From Bacteroidales bacterium (GTDB lineage Bacteria > Bacteroidota > Bacteroidia > Bacteroidales > F082), in NCBI GenBank assembly GCA_017461665.1, contig JAFTXI010000030.1:124001-188000 (forward strand): DNA of 64,000 bases, read 5' to 3'. Of this stretch, positions 8,655-16,417 are shown in pieces. The notes beneath the pieces are model-generated. The model saw only the letters and a list, made by a program, of their open reading frames with translations, did not search any database and was not told the DNA's origin. The first letter of the stretch is position 1. Every line of letters starts with the position of its first letter. A program made the translations under genes and the position numbers.

Positions 8655-9554
8655 ATGAATAAATTAGAACAAATGTTTGAAGTGTTGCGTAGCCGTCCAA
8701 AGAAACGTTTGGCAGCAGCTTATGCTAACGATGACCACACAATCTGCGCTGTCAGTGCAGCTATCGACAACGGTTTAATCGAAGGTATCTTATGTGGTGA
8801 CGAGAATGTTATCGCTAAAGTTTGCGAAGCAGAGAATATCGACATCAATAAGTTTAAGATTATCCACGAACCTGACGAGGTAAAGGCTGCTACAAAAGCT
8901 TGCGACCTCATCAACGCAGGTGAAGCTGACATCTTGATGAAAGGTCTTCTCTCGACCGACAAATACATGCGCGCTATCTTGAACAAAGAACGCGGATTAT
9001 GTCCACCTAACGCAACATTGGCTCACGTCTGTGCAATAGAAAATCCTAACTACCACAAGTTGTTGATTGCAAGCGACTGCGCCATCATCCCTGCTCCTGA
9101 CTTCAAACAAAAACAAACATTGTTGAAATATTTGGTTGCTACAGCTAACGCCTTGGAAATCAAAAATCCTAAGTTGGCTCTTATAACCGCAACAGAACAG
9201 ATGCTCGCTGGTATGCCAGCCTGCGTCGATGCAGCTCTCATCGCTAAGATGGCAGAACGTGGCCAGATAAAAGGTTGCATCGTTGATGGTCCTATCTCTT
9301 TAGACCTCGCTATCGATGCTGAAGCTGCGGCTATCAAAGGATTCAAGAGCCCTGTCGCTGGCGATGCCGACTGTCTCTTGTTCCCAAGCATCGAAGCTGC
9401 CAACGTGTTCTACAAATGTAACAGCAAATTCGACCATGCTGAAGTGGCTGCTGTCGTTATGGGCGCTAAGGTACCTTGTGTCTTATCATCACGCGGCGAC
9501 TCTTCAAAAACTAAATTATGTTCAATAGCATTGGCTGCTTTGTTGGCTAAATAA
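8655..9554 (+). CDS. ptb: Phosphate butyryltransferase
   Basis: 299 residues, matching phosphate acetyl/butyryltransferase family Ptb in length and in segments such as DILMKGLLSTDKYMRAIL, CAIIPAPDFKQK and IVDGPISLDLA. It converts butyryl-CoA or branched acyl-CoA plus phosphate to the acyl-phosphate. Start ATG 8655 is preferred; an ATG at 8648 is out of frame and quickly stopped. It follows the acyl-CoA dehydrogenase by 37 bases with no promoter seen, and buk begins 13 bases after its stop, so the two are clearly a pair. Clostridial Ptb enzymes accept isobutyryl, isovaleryl and valeryl-CoA as well as butyryl-CoA. Confidence 0.9.
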   Translation: MNKLEQMFEVLRSRPKKRLAAAYANDDHTICAVSAAIDNGLIEGILCGDENVIAKVCEAENIDINKFKIIHEPDEVKAATKACDLINAGEADILMKGLLSTDKYMRAILNKERGLCPPNATLAHVCAIENPNYHKLLIASDCAIIPAPDFKQKQTLLKYLVATANALEIKNPKLALITATEQMLAGMPACVDAALIAKMAERGQIKGCIVDGPISLDLAIDAEAAAIKGFKSPVAGDADCLLFPSIEAANVFYKCNSKFDHAEVAAVVMGAKVPCVLSSRGDSSKTKLCSIALAALLAK

Positions 9555-9567
9555 AAATATTAAGATT

Positions 9568-10641
9568 ATGAGTTACAAATTATTAATTATCAACCCGGGT
9601 TCAACTTCAACTAAAGTTGCAATCTTCCAAGACAAAGAATGTGTCTTCAAGAAAAATATTAAACACTCAGCTGAAGAAATAGCACCCTTCGAACATATCG
9701 CTGACCAATATCACTTCCGTAAAGACGTTATCCTTAACGAATTGAAAGAAGCCGGTATGGAAATCAACGACGTTGATATGGTTGTAGGACGCGGCGGATT
9801 GTTAAAACCTCTTACATCGGGAATCTACGAAGTCAATGAAGCTATGATTCGTGACTTGGTGAACAGCCCTGTAGGTGAACACGCTTGTAATCTCGGTGGT
9901 TTGATAGCCGACGATATAGCAAAGTCTATAGGAGTTAAGGCTTATATCGCCGACCCTGTCATCGTTGACGAAATGGACGACATCGCTCGTCTCTCAGGAC
10001 ATCCTGCATTCCCACGTCTCTCGGTATTCCACGCATTGAATCAAAAGACTATCGCTCGTCAACACGCAGCAACAGTAGGTAAGAAATATGAAGAGTTGAA
10101 CCTTATCGGTATTCATCTTGGTGGTGGTATCTCGGTGGCAGCTCACAAGAAAGGTCGTGTCGTCGATGTTAACAATGCTTTGAATGGCGAAGGTCCTTTC
10201 ACACCGGAACGCTCAGGAACTCTGCCTTCAGGTCCTCTCATGAACGCCTGCTTCAGCGGTAAATATACCAAGAAAGAAGTCGATCTCATGCTTAAAGGTC
10301 AAGGTGGCTTCGTTGCCTACTTAGGAACAAACGATGCTTTGGAAGTAGAAAACAGAGTTAAAGCCGGCGACAAGGAATGGGAACTCGTCTATCGCGCAAT
10401 GGCTTATCAAGTGGCTAAAGAAGTAGGCGGCCTCGCAGCATCAGCATTCAGCATGGAGGTAGATGCTATCTTCGTCACAGGCGGTGTGGCTTACGATAAG
10501 AACTTCTGCAAATTGTTAGACAATCATCTCAACAAGATAGCTCCTGTCTGCGTCTATCCTGGCGAAGACGAAATGATGGCTCTCACCTTGAACGGCTTGA
10601 TGGTCCTCAACAATGAAGTGGAAGCTAAAATCTACGAATAA
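9568..10641 (+). CDS. buk: Butyrate (branched-chain fatty acid) kinase
   Basis: 357 residues of the acetokinase/ASKHA family. N-terminal INPGSTSTKVAIF is the phosphate-binding loop. The segments GRGGLLKPLTSG, VFHALNQK, IHLGGGISVAAH and FVTGGVAYD are those of butyrate kinases rather than acetate kinases, and the length is that of Buk. It transfers phosphate from butyryl- or branched acyl-phosphate to ADP, yielding ATP and the free acid. It is the last gene of the operon and is followed by a strong terminator hairpin at 10701-10743. Together with ptb it gives the operon an energy-conserving exit to a volatile fatty acid. Confidence 0.92.
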   Translation: MSYKLLIINPGSTSTKVAIFQDKECVFKKNIKHSAEEIAPFEHIADQYHFRKDVILNELKEAGMEINDVDMVVGRGGLLKPLTSGIYEVNEAMIRDLVNSPVGEHACNLGGLIADDIAKSIGVKAYIADPVIVDEMDDIARLSGHPAFPRLSVFHALNQKTIARQHAATVGKKYEELNLIGIHLGGGISVAAHKKGRVVDVNNALNGEGPFTPERSGTLPSGPLMNACFSGKYTKKEVDLMLKGQGGFVAYLGTNDALEVENRVKAGDKEWELVYRAMAYQVAKEVGGLAASAFSMEVDAIFVTGGVAYDKNFCKLLDNHLNKIAPVCVYPGEDEMMALTLNGLMVLNNEVEAKIYE

Positions 10642-10660
10642 AATCTGAGAAATCTTGTAC

Positions 10661-10679
10661 GAACACATTGAATGTGTCC
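10661..10679. repeat. 19-bp GGACACATT-family palindrome
   Basis: GAACACATT and AATGTGTCC arms around a single central base. It belongs to the same family as 17755-17773, 24279-24297 and 60341-60359, all within about 60 bases after a gene end. Confidence 0.7.
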
Positions 10680-10700
10680 TAATTCTCAAACTAAATAATG

Positions 10701-10743
10701 ACGCGTTAAATGCAGAAAAGCACCTACATTTAACGCGTTTTTT
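10701..10743 (+). terminator. Intrinsic terminator after buk
   Basis: A perfect 12-bp stem (ACGCGTTAAATG with CATTTAACGCGT), 14-base loop, then a run of T residues. It closes the carboxylase-ptb-buk operon about 60 bases after the buk stop. Confidence 0.85.
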
Positions 10744-10782
10744 CTTTTTAAATCCATCACTACATCACTTCAAAACTTTTCT

Positions 10783-10790
10783 TATCTTTG
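10783..10790 (+). promoter_or_regulatory. -7 box in front of a degenerate small ORF
   Basis: TATCTTTG, exact TAnnTTTG match, 7 bases before ATG 10798. Confidence 0.5.
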
Positions 10791-10797
10791 CGCAACA

Positions 10798-10911
10798 ATG
10801 AGAATGCTCCTGTTTTACATATTATTCGCTTTGCTCAGTCAACAGACAACGGACAACAGACTTCGTCCTCGGTCGCTGAGCCTGTCGAAGCGCCGATTGT
10901 TGAAGAATTAG
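10798..10911 (+). pseudogene. Remnant of a secreted-protein gene overwritten by repeats
   Basis: A 37-codon frame directly after a good -7 box. The first 13 residues (MRMLLFYILFALL) look like a signal peptide. The rest is encoded by repeats found elsewhere: the CAACAGACAAC repeat (10840-10868, shared with the alpha-2-macroglobulin gene at 50714) and the CTGAGCCTGTCGAAG palindrome (giving SLSLSK). The stop TAG belongs to an AATTAGGAATGAGG repeat. Most simply it is a gene start whose body was lost or replaced; a functional micropeptide cannot be excluded. Confidence 0.4.
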
Positions 10912-11112
10912 GAATGAGGAGTTAGGAATTAGGAATTGGAGGGACGTCACTTCTGTGGCGTCTCTCGTTTTTTTTTGGATCTCTGGATTTCTGGACTCTG
11001 AGGAACTTTAAAATTTTAGAACTTCAAAACTTATATACTCATTGAACTTGGTGACTTCTTTCATCCCTCAAAAATATTTTTCAATATTCTGAAATACTAT
11101 CAAAAAAAATCA
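10912..11112. other. Repeat-rich intergenic region before tRNA-Ala
   Basis: Contains AATTAGGAATTGG units, a GGGACGTC..GGCGTCTC half-palindrome (10942-10965), a GGATCTCTGGATTTCTGGACTCTG stretch related to sequence inside the ORF at 33269, and a CTTCAAAACTT-type stretch. No ORF or RNA was recognised. Confidence 0.5.
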
Positions 11113-11120
11113 TATCTTTG
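11113..11120 (+). promoter_or_regulatory. -7 promoter box of tRNA-Ala
   Basis: TATCTTTG lies 15 bases before the mature tRNA 5' end, placing the transcription start a few bases upstream of the tRNA. Confidence 0.65.
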
Positions 11121-11135
11121 CAGTCGCAAAATGAT

Positions 11136-11209
11136 GGGGCATTAGCTCAGTTGGCTAGAGCGTTTGACTGGCAGTCAAGAGGTCATGAGTTCGATTCTCA
11201 TATGCTCCA
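11136..11209 (+). tRNA. tRNA-Ala (anticodon GGC)
   Basis: A complete cloverleaf: 7-bp acceptor stem GGGGCAT with ATGCTCC, including the G3:U70 pair that identifies alanine tRNAs; D-arm GCTC/GAGC; anticodon stem TTTGA/TCAAG with loop CTGGCAG, anticodon GGC (reads GCC/GCU); T-arm ATGAG-TTCGATT-CTCAT; discriminator A. CCA is not encoded. The last 12 bases overlap the 3' end of the convergent MauE-like gene. Confidence 0.97.
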
Positions 11210-12172
11210 CAAAATATCATCGTCAAGGTCGCGGAAATCCCCAATCTTGACGATTTCTTTTTTATCAAACCATATAAAAATAGGAAACTTTCCATGCGTG
11301 ATGTCGATGGCTTTGTTAGGTAAGATATGCCAGTAACTGTAATTTTCCGTCATCGTATCTTCTCTAAATGCTTTAATGCCTTCTGGACTTCCCCAGATGA
11401 AAATATCTACATCATCAATGTCGTTACCTTCTCTCTCCATAATCATCGACAACTTCTTCACTCCCAACTTACAATATTTACAACCCGAACTCACAACGAT
11501 AATCATATTGTTGTCTTCGTTAAGATTAAAACGCGAGATACTATCAAAGACAATAATATCTTCCTCGAAGTCAATCTTCTTCACATCTTCAAATGATTCT
11601 TCTAAATCGATAGTGCTTATCTCTTTCTCAGTGGAATAAATCATCTTATAAATAGAATCCGTCGGACTTATTATCATGACGCCAACGAGGACGATTATCG
11701 GGATGATATAAAGTATGTGAGTCTTAGAGTCTATGGGTCTATGAATTTTTTTGGTTCTGAAGTTCTGAAGTTCTGAGGGTCTCAGCTTCAAAAGAAATAG
11801 CGCTCCTATGATAACAAGATTCTTTATTATCGATTGCATAGGGCTGAGTTGTACCAAGTCGCCGAAACAATGACAGTTGCCATCGTCTCTGAAGAGGGCA
11901 GTGTAAATCAAAAATATGGTGAAGAGAATCTGTATCGTTAATGTCGCCTTCCAAGTAAATCTGTAATATATTTTAAAGATTAGAAAGATGCCCAAGACGA
12001 TCTCTCCCACGATGAGTAGACGCGATAAGATTGTCGTGATGAAGAAACTGAAGATATTGAAGCTATAGATATAAATCTCAAACTCGTCGATGGTGATTAA
12101 TTTAAGAATGGAGGCAATGATAAACACGCTGCCAATTCCTATGCGTATGATATTTTTTACCACGTCGCTCAT
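11198..12172 (-). CDS. MauE/DoxX-like membrane protein with thioredoxin-like C-terminus
   Basis: 324 residues. The N-terminal half has four or five membrane helices (about residues 8-125) with a CHCFG motif, as in MauE/DoxX-type redox-associated membrane proteins. A further membrane helix lies at about 153-172. The soluble C-terminal domain contains VVSSGCKYC, resembling a thioredoxin-fold CxxC site, and would face the periplasm. It probably takes part in disulfide or redox chemistry. Residues about 130-152 (SELQNFRTKKIHRPIDSKT) are encoded by CTTCAGAA- and CATAGACTC-type repeats also present elsewhere, suggesting an in-frame insertion between the two domains. It overlaps the AsmA gene start by 4 bases, so is translationally coupled, and its last codons overlap the tRNA-Ala gene on the other strand. 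Confidence 0.7.
   Translation of the reverse strand: MSDVVKNIIRIGIGSVFIIASILKLITIDEFEIYIYSFNIFSFFITTILSRLLIVGEIVLGIFLIFKIYYRFTWKATLTIQILFTIFLIYTALFRDDGNCHCFGDLVQLSPMQSIIKNLVIIGALFLLKLRPSELQNFRTKKIHRPIDSKTHILYIIPIIVLVGVMIISPTDSIYKMIYSTEKEISTIDLEESFEDVKKIDFEEDIIVFDSISRFNLNEDNNMIIVVSSGCKYCKLGVKKLSMIMEREGNDIDDVDIFIWGSPEGIKAFREDTMTENYSYWHILPNKAIDITHGKFPIFIWFDKKEIVKIGDFRDLDDDILWSI
11716..11785 (-). repeat. In-frame CTTCAGAA / CATAGACTC repeat inside the MauE-like gene
   Basis: About 70 bases made of CTCAGAACTTCAGAACTTC followed by a CATAGACCCATAGACTC run. The same two units in the same order occur inside the hypothetical gene at 60373-61140; single units are intergenic at 17670-17697 and 25921-25980. 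Confidence 0.65.
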
Positions 12173-15100
12173 TTTATATTTTCATTTAATGAGTCGTAAA
12201 TCAACTTCTTCAAGCGTAACGTCTGTTCTATGACATGAACGTCATCTTTGTCTCCTTTAGGATTATCGAGTCCTATGTTTTTCTTGTTCTTAAATTTAAA
12301 CTTCATATCTTCCGGTGTTCCGCTGATGATGATACCTAATCTTCTGAAAGGCCACGGATTCGACATGCCTAACTTGTAGTCGAATGTCATGTCTAAGTTA
12401 TGACGACCTCCAACGACTGCCTGATATTTATCTACGGTGATAAGTGTCGGATAGACATCAATCTCGTTCTTGAATGCTGTAATCTCGACAGAGAGATTAT
12501 CTATCTTGTTGTGTTCCTTGTCTTTGAAACCTAAAAGTCTTCCTAATTTCTTATATGTCTTGTTGTCGAGGATTACCAAATCTTTTCCATGTATTGCTGT
12601 CGCACCTCTCAGTGTTGACACTTTCATCTCATATTGTGAGTTTAGATAAGTCTCTGCTGCGAAATGGAACTCTGCCTTACCTGCAAAGGAGCTGAGCATA
12701 GGGACGAGGGTGTCTAGCTCTGGAATGATGTCTATCATCTCAGCAATGTCGATTTGCATAAGATGCAGGTCGAGACCTAAATAGAGGTGATTTCTTCGTG
12801 GCGACTTATACATCGCGGTTAGCATCATGGTGGCAGCGTCGGTGGTGAAGCCCATCTCTTGTAAGACCAAGACGCCGTTCTTCACAGTCAGTCCACCACC
12901 GATATTGGTGAGCGACATAGCTCCGGCATCAGCTCTTGAAATATTGGTGTTGAGCGTGATGTCGATTCCCATTGGCACCATGAAAGGCTCTCTCTCTCCC
13001 TTGATGGTGTCGGTAACGACGACTTCTTCAGCTACTTGCGTGGTATCTCCCATGCCACTGAAAAGCTCCATAATCTGATTGATATCAGTGTAGTTGGAAG
13101 TGAAGTCTAAGTTTCCTTTCAAGAGCGCTTCCTTCCTGAAGAACTCATCGACATTGGTAAACTTGCCTTGAAGCTCAAAGTCGGAATTGCCTAAGACAAC
13201 GCTACTATTATTAATGTCGATACCTGTGGTGTCGTAACGGAAGTCGATGGAAGGTATATAAATAGGTGCAGGGATATCGCTCATGCTGAAGATGGCTTTG
13301 TTAAGTTGTATGCCGGCATGAGGGTTCCACTTCAGAATCATATTCTCCTGGTCGTCGTCATAGTCTGCCGAGACGTTGAAATCCAACTTCTCTGTCTCGA
13401 AGCTCATCTCTTCGCCCATCTTGAACGAGAGGCTGTCGCCCTCATACACCGCGATATATGAAGCATCGGTACTGTTTTCTTTCATAAACATGGCAAGACT
13501 TCCCTTAGGATTGTTGGAGAAAAACGTCATGCTGTCCATGGCGGCATCGATTCTTGAGAAAGCGTAATCGGCATAGACTGACATCGGGATATTCTCGTCC
13601 AAGATATTCGAGATTTGCGCTTCGATGTTGTAATCTCTGAGATTTGCAACTATCATGTCGGACACTTTAGCGTCTAAATTGGCGCCGCTTATTGCCACGG
13701 CAGCGAGACTATTAGTAAGGTCTTCAGATGCCGAATTAGGTAAAACAAAATTTATTTTAAGATTATCGGCATCAACATTTATAGTGTCGGAATAGACGAC
13801 ATTCATGTCACTCCATTGAAGCTCTCCATTGATTTTTGACTTCATGAAATCCATGTTGTCTATCTGATACTTGTTGAAATTGGCATTAAGTGCGAGAGTC
13901 ACTTTACCTCCGGCTTTAATATCTTCCGGTATAAATGATTGTAACTCATCTAAGTCGGCATCGGCTTTGAGATTTATGTTGCAATACATCTTATTCATAA
14001 CGTCTTTTATCGTTCCCGAGAGAGACAATGACGAGTTTGACATTTTAGCATTAAGATGATTGAGATAAATATCGGATTTATTGTTAAGGTCGATGTCGGC
14101 TTTGAAAGAAGTGTTAAAATTTGTTAATGGATAAGGAAGCATCTTCGGCATGGAAATCATACCTTTATTATATGTGATGTCCGCATTGACGACGGGCATA
14201 GAGTTTTCGTTGTAGATACCATCGACTGTGGCAGCAAGTTGAAGCTCGCCTTTCACGTCGATGCCATTGAGCAATTTTTCACGCATCGAAACAGGGATTA
14301 TTTCGATGAGTTCTTCCACTATCAAGGTGTTTGTCTTTATGTAGAGATTGACAGCGATGTCGTCGTTGGGCATCGCTACATTTCCTATAAAGTCGATGAA
14401 GATGTTGTTAAGCGCGAACTGTGAAGCACCGAGTTTTACGTCCATTGTACTCAATGTCGCGTCTAACGGACTTATCATCTTGATATCGGCTTTATCGACC
14501 AATGTCTCATCATCCATGACGAACGACAAATCGTTGACAGCCAATTCGACGTTACCTTTTACATTGTCGTAATTCTTAATATCTCCATCATATTTAAAAC
14601 TGAGAGAGGTCAATTCTGCTGTCTGATTTCCGCTTTCATAGAGAAGAGATGAAGAAGATACAAGTATGTCGGCACTGACATCGTCGCCAATCATCTCGGC
14701 ATCTCCTTCTAACTTTAAATCGTTGAGATTAACAGCCATCGACAAGGTGTCTGTCGTTTGTTGGTAATCGATATTGCGCAGCGACATATCAACGTTTCCT
14801 ATCAAGGTGTTGCCTTTCATCTTTCCTTTTGCCATCATATCGAAGCCGTTAATATAGGCAATCATGCCTTGTGTTAGTTCGGTATAATTCAGAGAGACGT
14901 CGTTAAATCTTAACGAAGCCAAATCTATCGAATAGCTGAACTCTGACGATTCTTCTATGGTGTCGGGTTCTGAAGGAGGGAAGATGTCTAAGTTGGATTG
15001 TCCTTGTTCGTTGGTGAAGACGTTGACATAGCCGCCATTAAGCCTGCAATCGTCGATAATTATTTTATCTTCTTTAAGGAATTTCTTTATGTCCACTGAA

Positions 15101-15390
15101 ACAACACATTCATGAATATAAGCTAAGGTGTCGGAAGGACTGTCCTTCATCGGGTTGACGAGGACGACATTATCTATCTTAAGTCCCAACTTTGGGAAAG
15201 ACTTAAAAAGCGTGATGTCGGCTTGTTCTATCTCGAATTCGCAGTTGATGAAGTTGGGTGCTTGATTTCGCACTATTGAGGTGAGGCGAGCCGGAGTAAA
15301 TACCAACCAGCAAGCTACGAGTGCAACGATTAAGATAAGTCCTAACAAGGAACCTAAGCTAATGAGTGTAATTTTCAGTGTCTTATTCAT
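12169..15390 (-). CDS. AsmA-family envelope protein
   Basis: 1073 residues with one N-terminal membrane helix (about residues 7-31, ITLISLGSLLGLILIVALVA) followed by a very long beta-rich periplasmic region. The start (LTSIVRNQAPNFINCEFEI.) and the repeated short DVSL, GNVDM and ADI segments are typical of AsmA-like proteins of Bacteroidetes. These are related to bridge-like lipid transport proteins, and in Proteobacteria AsmA proteins move phospholipid to the outer membrane. The C-terminal portion (LSVEITAFKNEIDVYPTLITVDKY) is the conserved AsmA C-terminal region. It lies 2 bases after the lipoprotein gene and overlaps the MauE-like gene, making a tight three-gene unit. Confidence 0.8.
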   Translation of the reverse strand: MNKTLKITLISLGSLLGLILIVALVACWLVFTPARLTSIVRNQAPNFINCEFEIEQADITLFKSFPKLGLKIDNVVLVNPMKDSPSDTLAYIHECVVSVDIKKFLKEDKIIIDDCRLNGGYVNVFTNEQGQSNLDIFPPSEPDTIEESSEFSYSIDLASLRFNDVSLNYTELTQGMIAYINGFDMMAKGKMKGNTLIGNVDMSLRNIDYQQTTDTLSMAVNLNDLKLEGDAEMIGDDVSADILVSSSSLLYESGNQTAELTSLSFKYDGDIKNYDNVKGNVELAVNDLSFVMDDETLVDKADIKMISPLDATLSTMDVKLGASQFALNNIFIDFIGNVAMPNDDIAVNLYIKTNTLIVEELIEIIPVSMREKLLNGIDVKGELQLAATVDGIYNENSMPVVNADITYNKGMISMPKMLPYPLTNFNTSFKADIDLNNKSDIYLNHLNAKMSNSSLSLSGTIKDVMNKMYCNINLKADADLDELQSFIPEDIKAGGKVTLALNANFNKYQIDNMDFMKSKINGELQWSDMNVVYSDTINVDADNLKINFVLPNSASEDLTNSLAAVAISGANLDAKVSDMIVANLRDYNIEAQISNILDENIPMSVYADYAFSRIDAAMDSMTFFSNNPKGSLAMFMKENSTDASYIAVYEGDSLSFKMGEEMSFETEKLDFNVSADYDDDQENMILKWNPHAGIQLNKAIFSMSDIPAPIYIPSIDFRYDTTGIDINNSSVVLGNSDFELQGKFTNVDEFFRKEALLKGNLDFTSNYTDINQIMELFSGMGDTTQVAEEVVVTDTIKGEREPFMVPMGIDITLNTNISRADAGAMSLTNIGGGLTVKNGVLVLQEMGFTTDAATMMLTAMYKSPRRNHLYLGLDLHLMQIDIAEMIDIIPELDTLVPMLSSFAGKAEFHFAAETYLNSQYEMKVSTLRGATAIHGKDLVILDNKTYKKLGRLLGFKDKEHNKIDNLSVEITAFKNEIDVYPTLITVDKYQAVVGGRHNLDMTFDYKLGMSNPWPFRRLGIIISGTPEDMKFKFKNKKNIGLDNPKGDKDDVHVIEQTLRLKKLIYDSLNENIK

Positions 15391-15392
15391 AG

Positions 15393-15782
15393 TTATTCAG
15401 CTCTGATGAGATTGTAAGTTGCTCTGAAACCTTCGTTGTTATATCTGAAATTTGTTGCCGACAGTTCCAAGATGTTGCAATATTGAGGTACTGTTCCGCC
15501 TATCTCCATCTCGTAATATTTGAAGAATTTATCGTCGGCGCCTTCATCGAATTCCCATGTAAACCACGAAGCCTCTTCTTCAGTGACGTCGTCTTTGAGA
15601 TCCCATTCCTTTCCGGTGTTGTCGCTGTAATATACTTCAAAATATTTCTCGTCGGGAGTCATCCATTTTCCAACAATCTGTGTCTTGTCGATTTTCGGGT
15701 CTTCTGTTCCGCCTCCGCAAGATACAGCGAAGAGAGCCAAGAACAATACTGCTAAGAGATTTATCTTTTTTATCTTTTTCAT
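15393..15782 (-). CDS. Small lipoprotein, lipocalin-like hypothetical
   Basis: 129 residues with a lipoprotein signal (LFLALFAVSCGGG, lipidated Cys22). The mature part begins with TQIVGKWMTPDEKYFEVYYSD, a pattern seen in Bacteroidetes lipocalin-like or META-type lipoproteins that carry an IVGKW motif. Tryptophan-rich beta strands continue to the C-terminus (NNEGFRATYNLIRAE). The function is unknown. It is directly upstream of the AsmA-like gene (2-base gap) and follows RidA across a hairpin. Its location in the outer or inner membrane is inferred from the lipobox only. Confidence 0.65.
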   Translation of the reverse strand: MKKIKKINLLAVLFLALFAVSCGGGTEDPKIDKTQIVGKWMTPDEKYFEVYYSDNTGKEWDLKDDVTEEEASWFTWEFDEGADDKFFKYYEMEIGGTVPQYCNILELSATNFRYNNEGFRATYNLIRAE

Positions 15783-15796
15783 AATGTTAAAAATTT

Positions 15797-15836
15797 AGGG
15801 ATTTATGTTATAACAAATGTTTTGACATAAATCCCT
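15797..15836 (-). terminator. Hairpin between ridA and the lipoprotein gene
   Basis: A perfect 12-bp stem (AGGGATTTATGT with ACATAAATCCCT) around a 16-base loop. On the minus strand it is followed by AAATTTTTAAC, a weak U-tract. It may be the terminator of the ridA transcript, or a partial terminator before the lipoprotein gene, whose ATG lies 15 bases after it. Confidence 0.55.
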
Positions 15837-15848
15837 TAGGTTATAAAA

Positions 15849-16226
15849 TTATTTTGCTGCTATCATTTCTATCTCGATGAGAACTTCTTTAGGGAGAGTC
15901 TTCACTGCGAAGGCTGCTCTTGCAGGAGGATTCTGAGCGAAACGTTTGCCATATACCTCGTTCATCGCTGCGAAGTTAGCCATGTCGCTGAGCAAACATG
16001 TAGATTTCACAACGTTGTCGAAGGTGTAGCCAGCTTCTGTCAAAATACCTTCCAAATTCTTCATGACTTGTTCTGTTTGTTCGTAGATGCCGCCTTCTAC
16101 GATGTTGCCTGTTTCTGGATTTACAGGAAGTTGACCTGAGATAAATAACATACCATTAGCTTCAATGGCTTGACTGTAAGGACCGATTGCTCCTGGAGCA
16201 TTCTTTGTTGAAATGACTTTTTTCAT
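15849..16226 (-). CDS. ridA: RidA family enamine/imine deaminase
   Basis: 125 residues, the standard RidA (YjgF/YER057c/UK114) size. GPYSQAIEANGMLFISGQLP at the N-terminus and PPARAAFAVKTLPKEVLIEIE at the C-terminus are family signatures, with the catalytic Arg in the second. RidA hydrolyses 2-aminoacrylate and related imines released by PLP enzymes such as serine/threonine dehydratases, giving ammonia and keto acid. The [Fe-S] serine ammonia-lyase at 24709 also handles serine-derived enamine, though it is not adjacent. Upstream lie two tandem copies of the 53-bp hairpin repeat; no TAnnTTTG box was seen close to the ATG. Confidence 0.93.
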   Translation of the reverse strand: MKKVISTKNAPGAIGPYSQAIEANGMLFISGQLPVNPETGNIVEGGIYEQTEQVMKNLEGILTEAGYTFDNVVKSTCLLSDMANFAAMNEVYGKRFAQNPPARAAFAVKTLPKEVLIEIEMIAAK

Positions 16227-16272
16227 ATTTTTTTATTTTAATGTTAATATAATTTTCAATATTTCGTTTTTT

Positions 16273-16325
16273 GAGACGCAGCAATTACACATTGTTTATT
16301 TTTATTGGTGTAATTGATACGTCTC
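16273..16325. repeat. 53-bp GAGACG hairpin repeat, copy 1
   Basis: GAGACG-CAG-CAATTACA, an ATTGTTTATTT-type loop, then TGTAATTG-ATA-CGTCTC. Two complementary stem blocks are separated by an unpaired 3x3 internal loop, the hallmark of this family. Lies between mltC-like and ridA genes. Confidence 0.85.
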
Positions 16326-16346
16326 TACAATCTTTTCGTTTTCATT

Positions 16347-16398
16347 AGACGTGTCAACGACCTGTTGTTTATTTTTTTATGGTGTTGTTGACGTGTCT
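16347..16398. repeat. 53-bp GAGACG hairpin repeat, copy 2
   Basis: AGACGTGTCAAC and GTTGACGTGTCT arms around a TTGTTTATTTTTTTATGG loop. Here the internal-loop bases form G-U type pairs instead of a 3x3 mismatch. Only 21 bases separate it from copy 1, and it abuts the stop codon of the transglycosylase gene. Confidence 0.8.
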
Positions 16399-16417
16399 CT
16401 ACAATTATTCATCATTC

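Noticed and set aside
11118-11336. ORF covering the tRNA-Ala gene (starts like MQSQNDGALAQLARAFDW)
   Set aside because: It is a translation of the tRNA and its promoter; a well-known artefact pattern.
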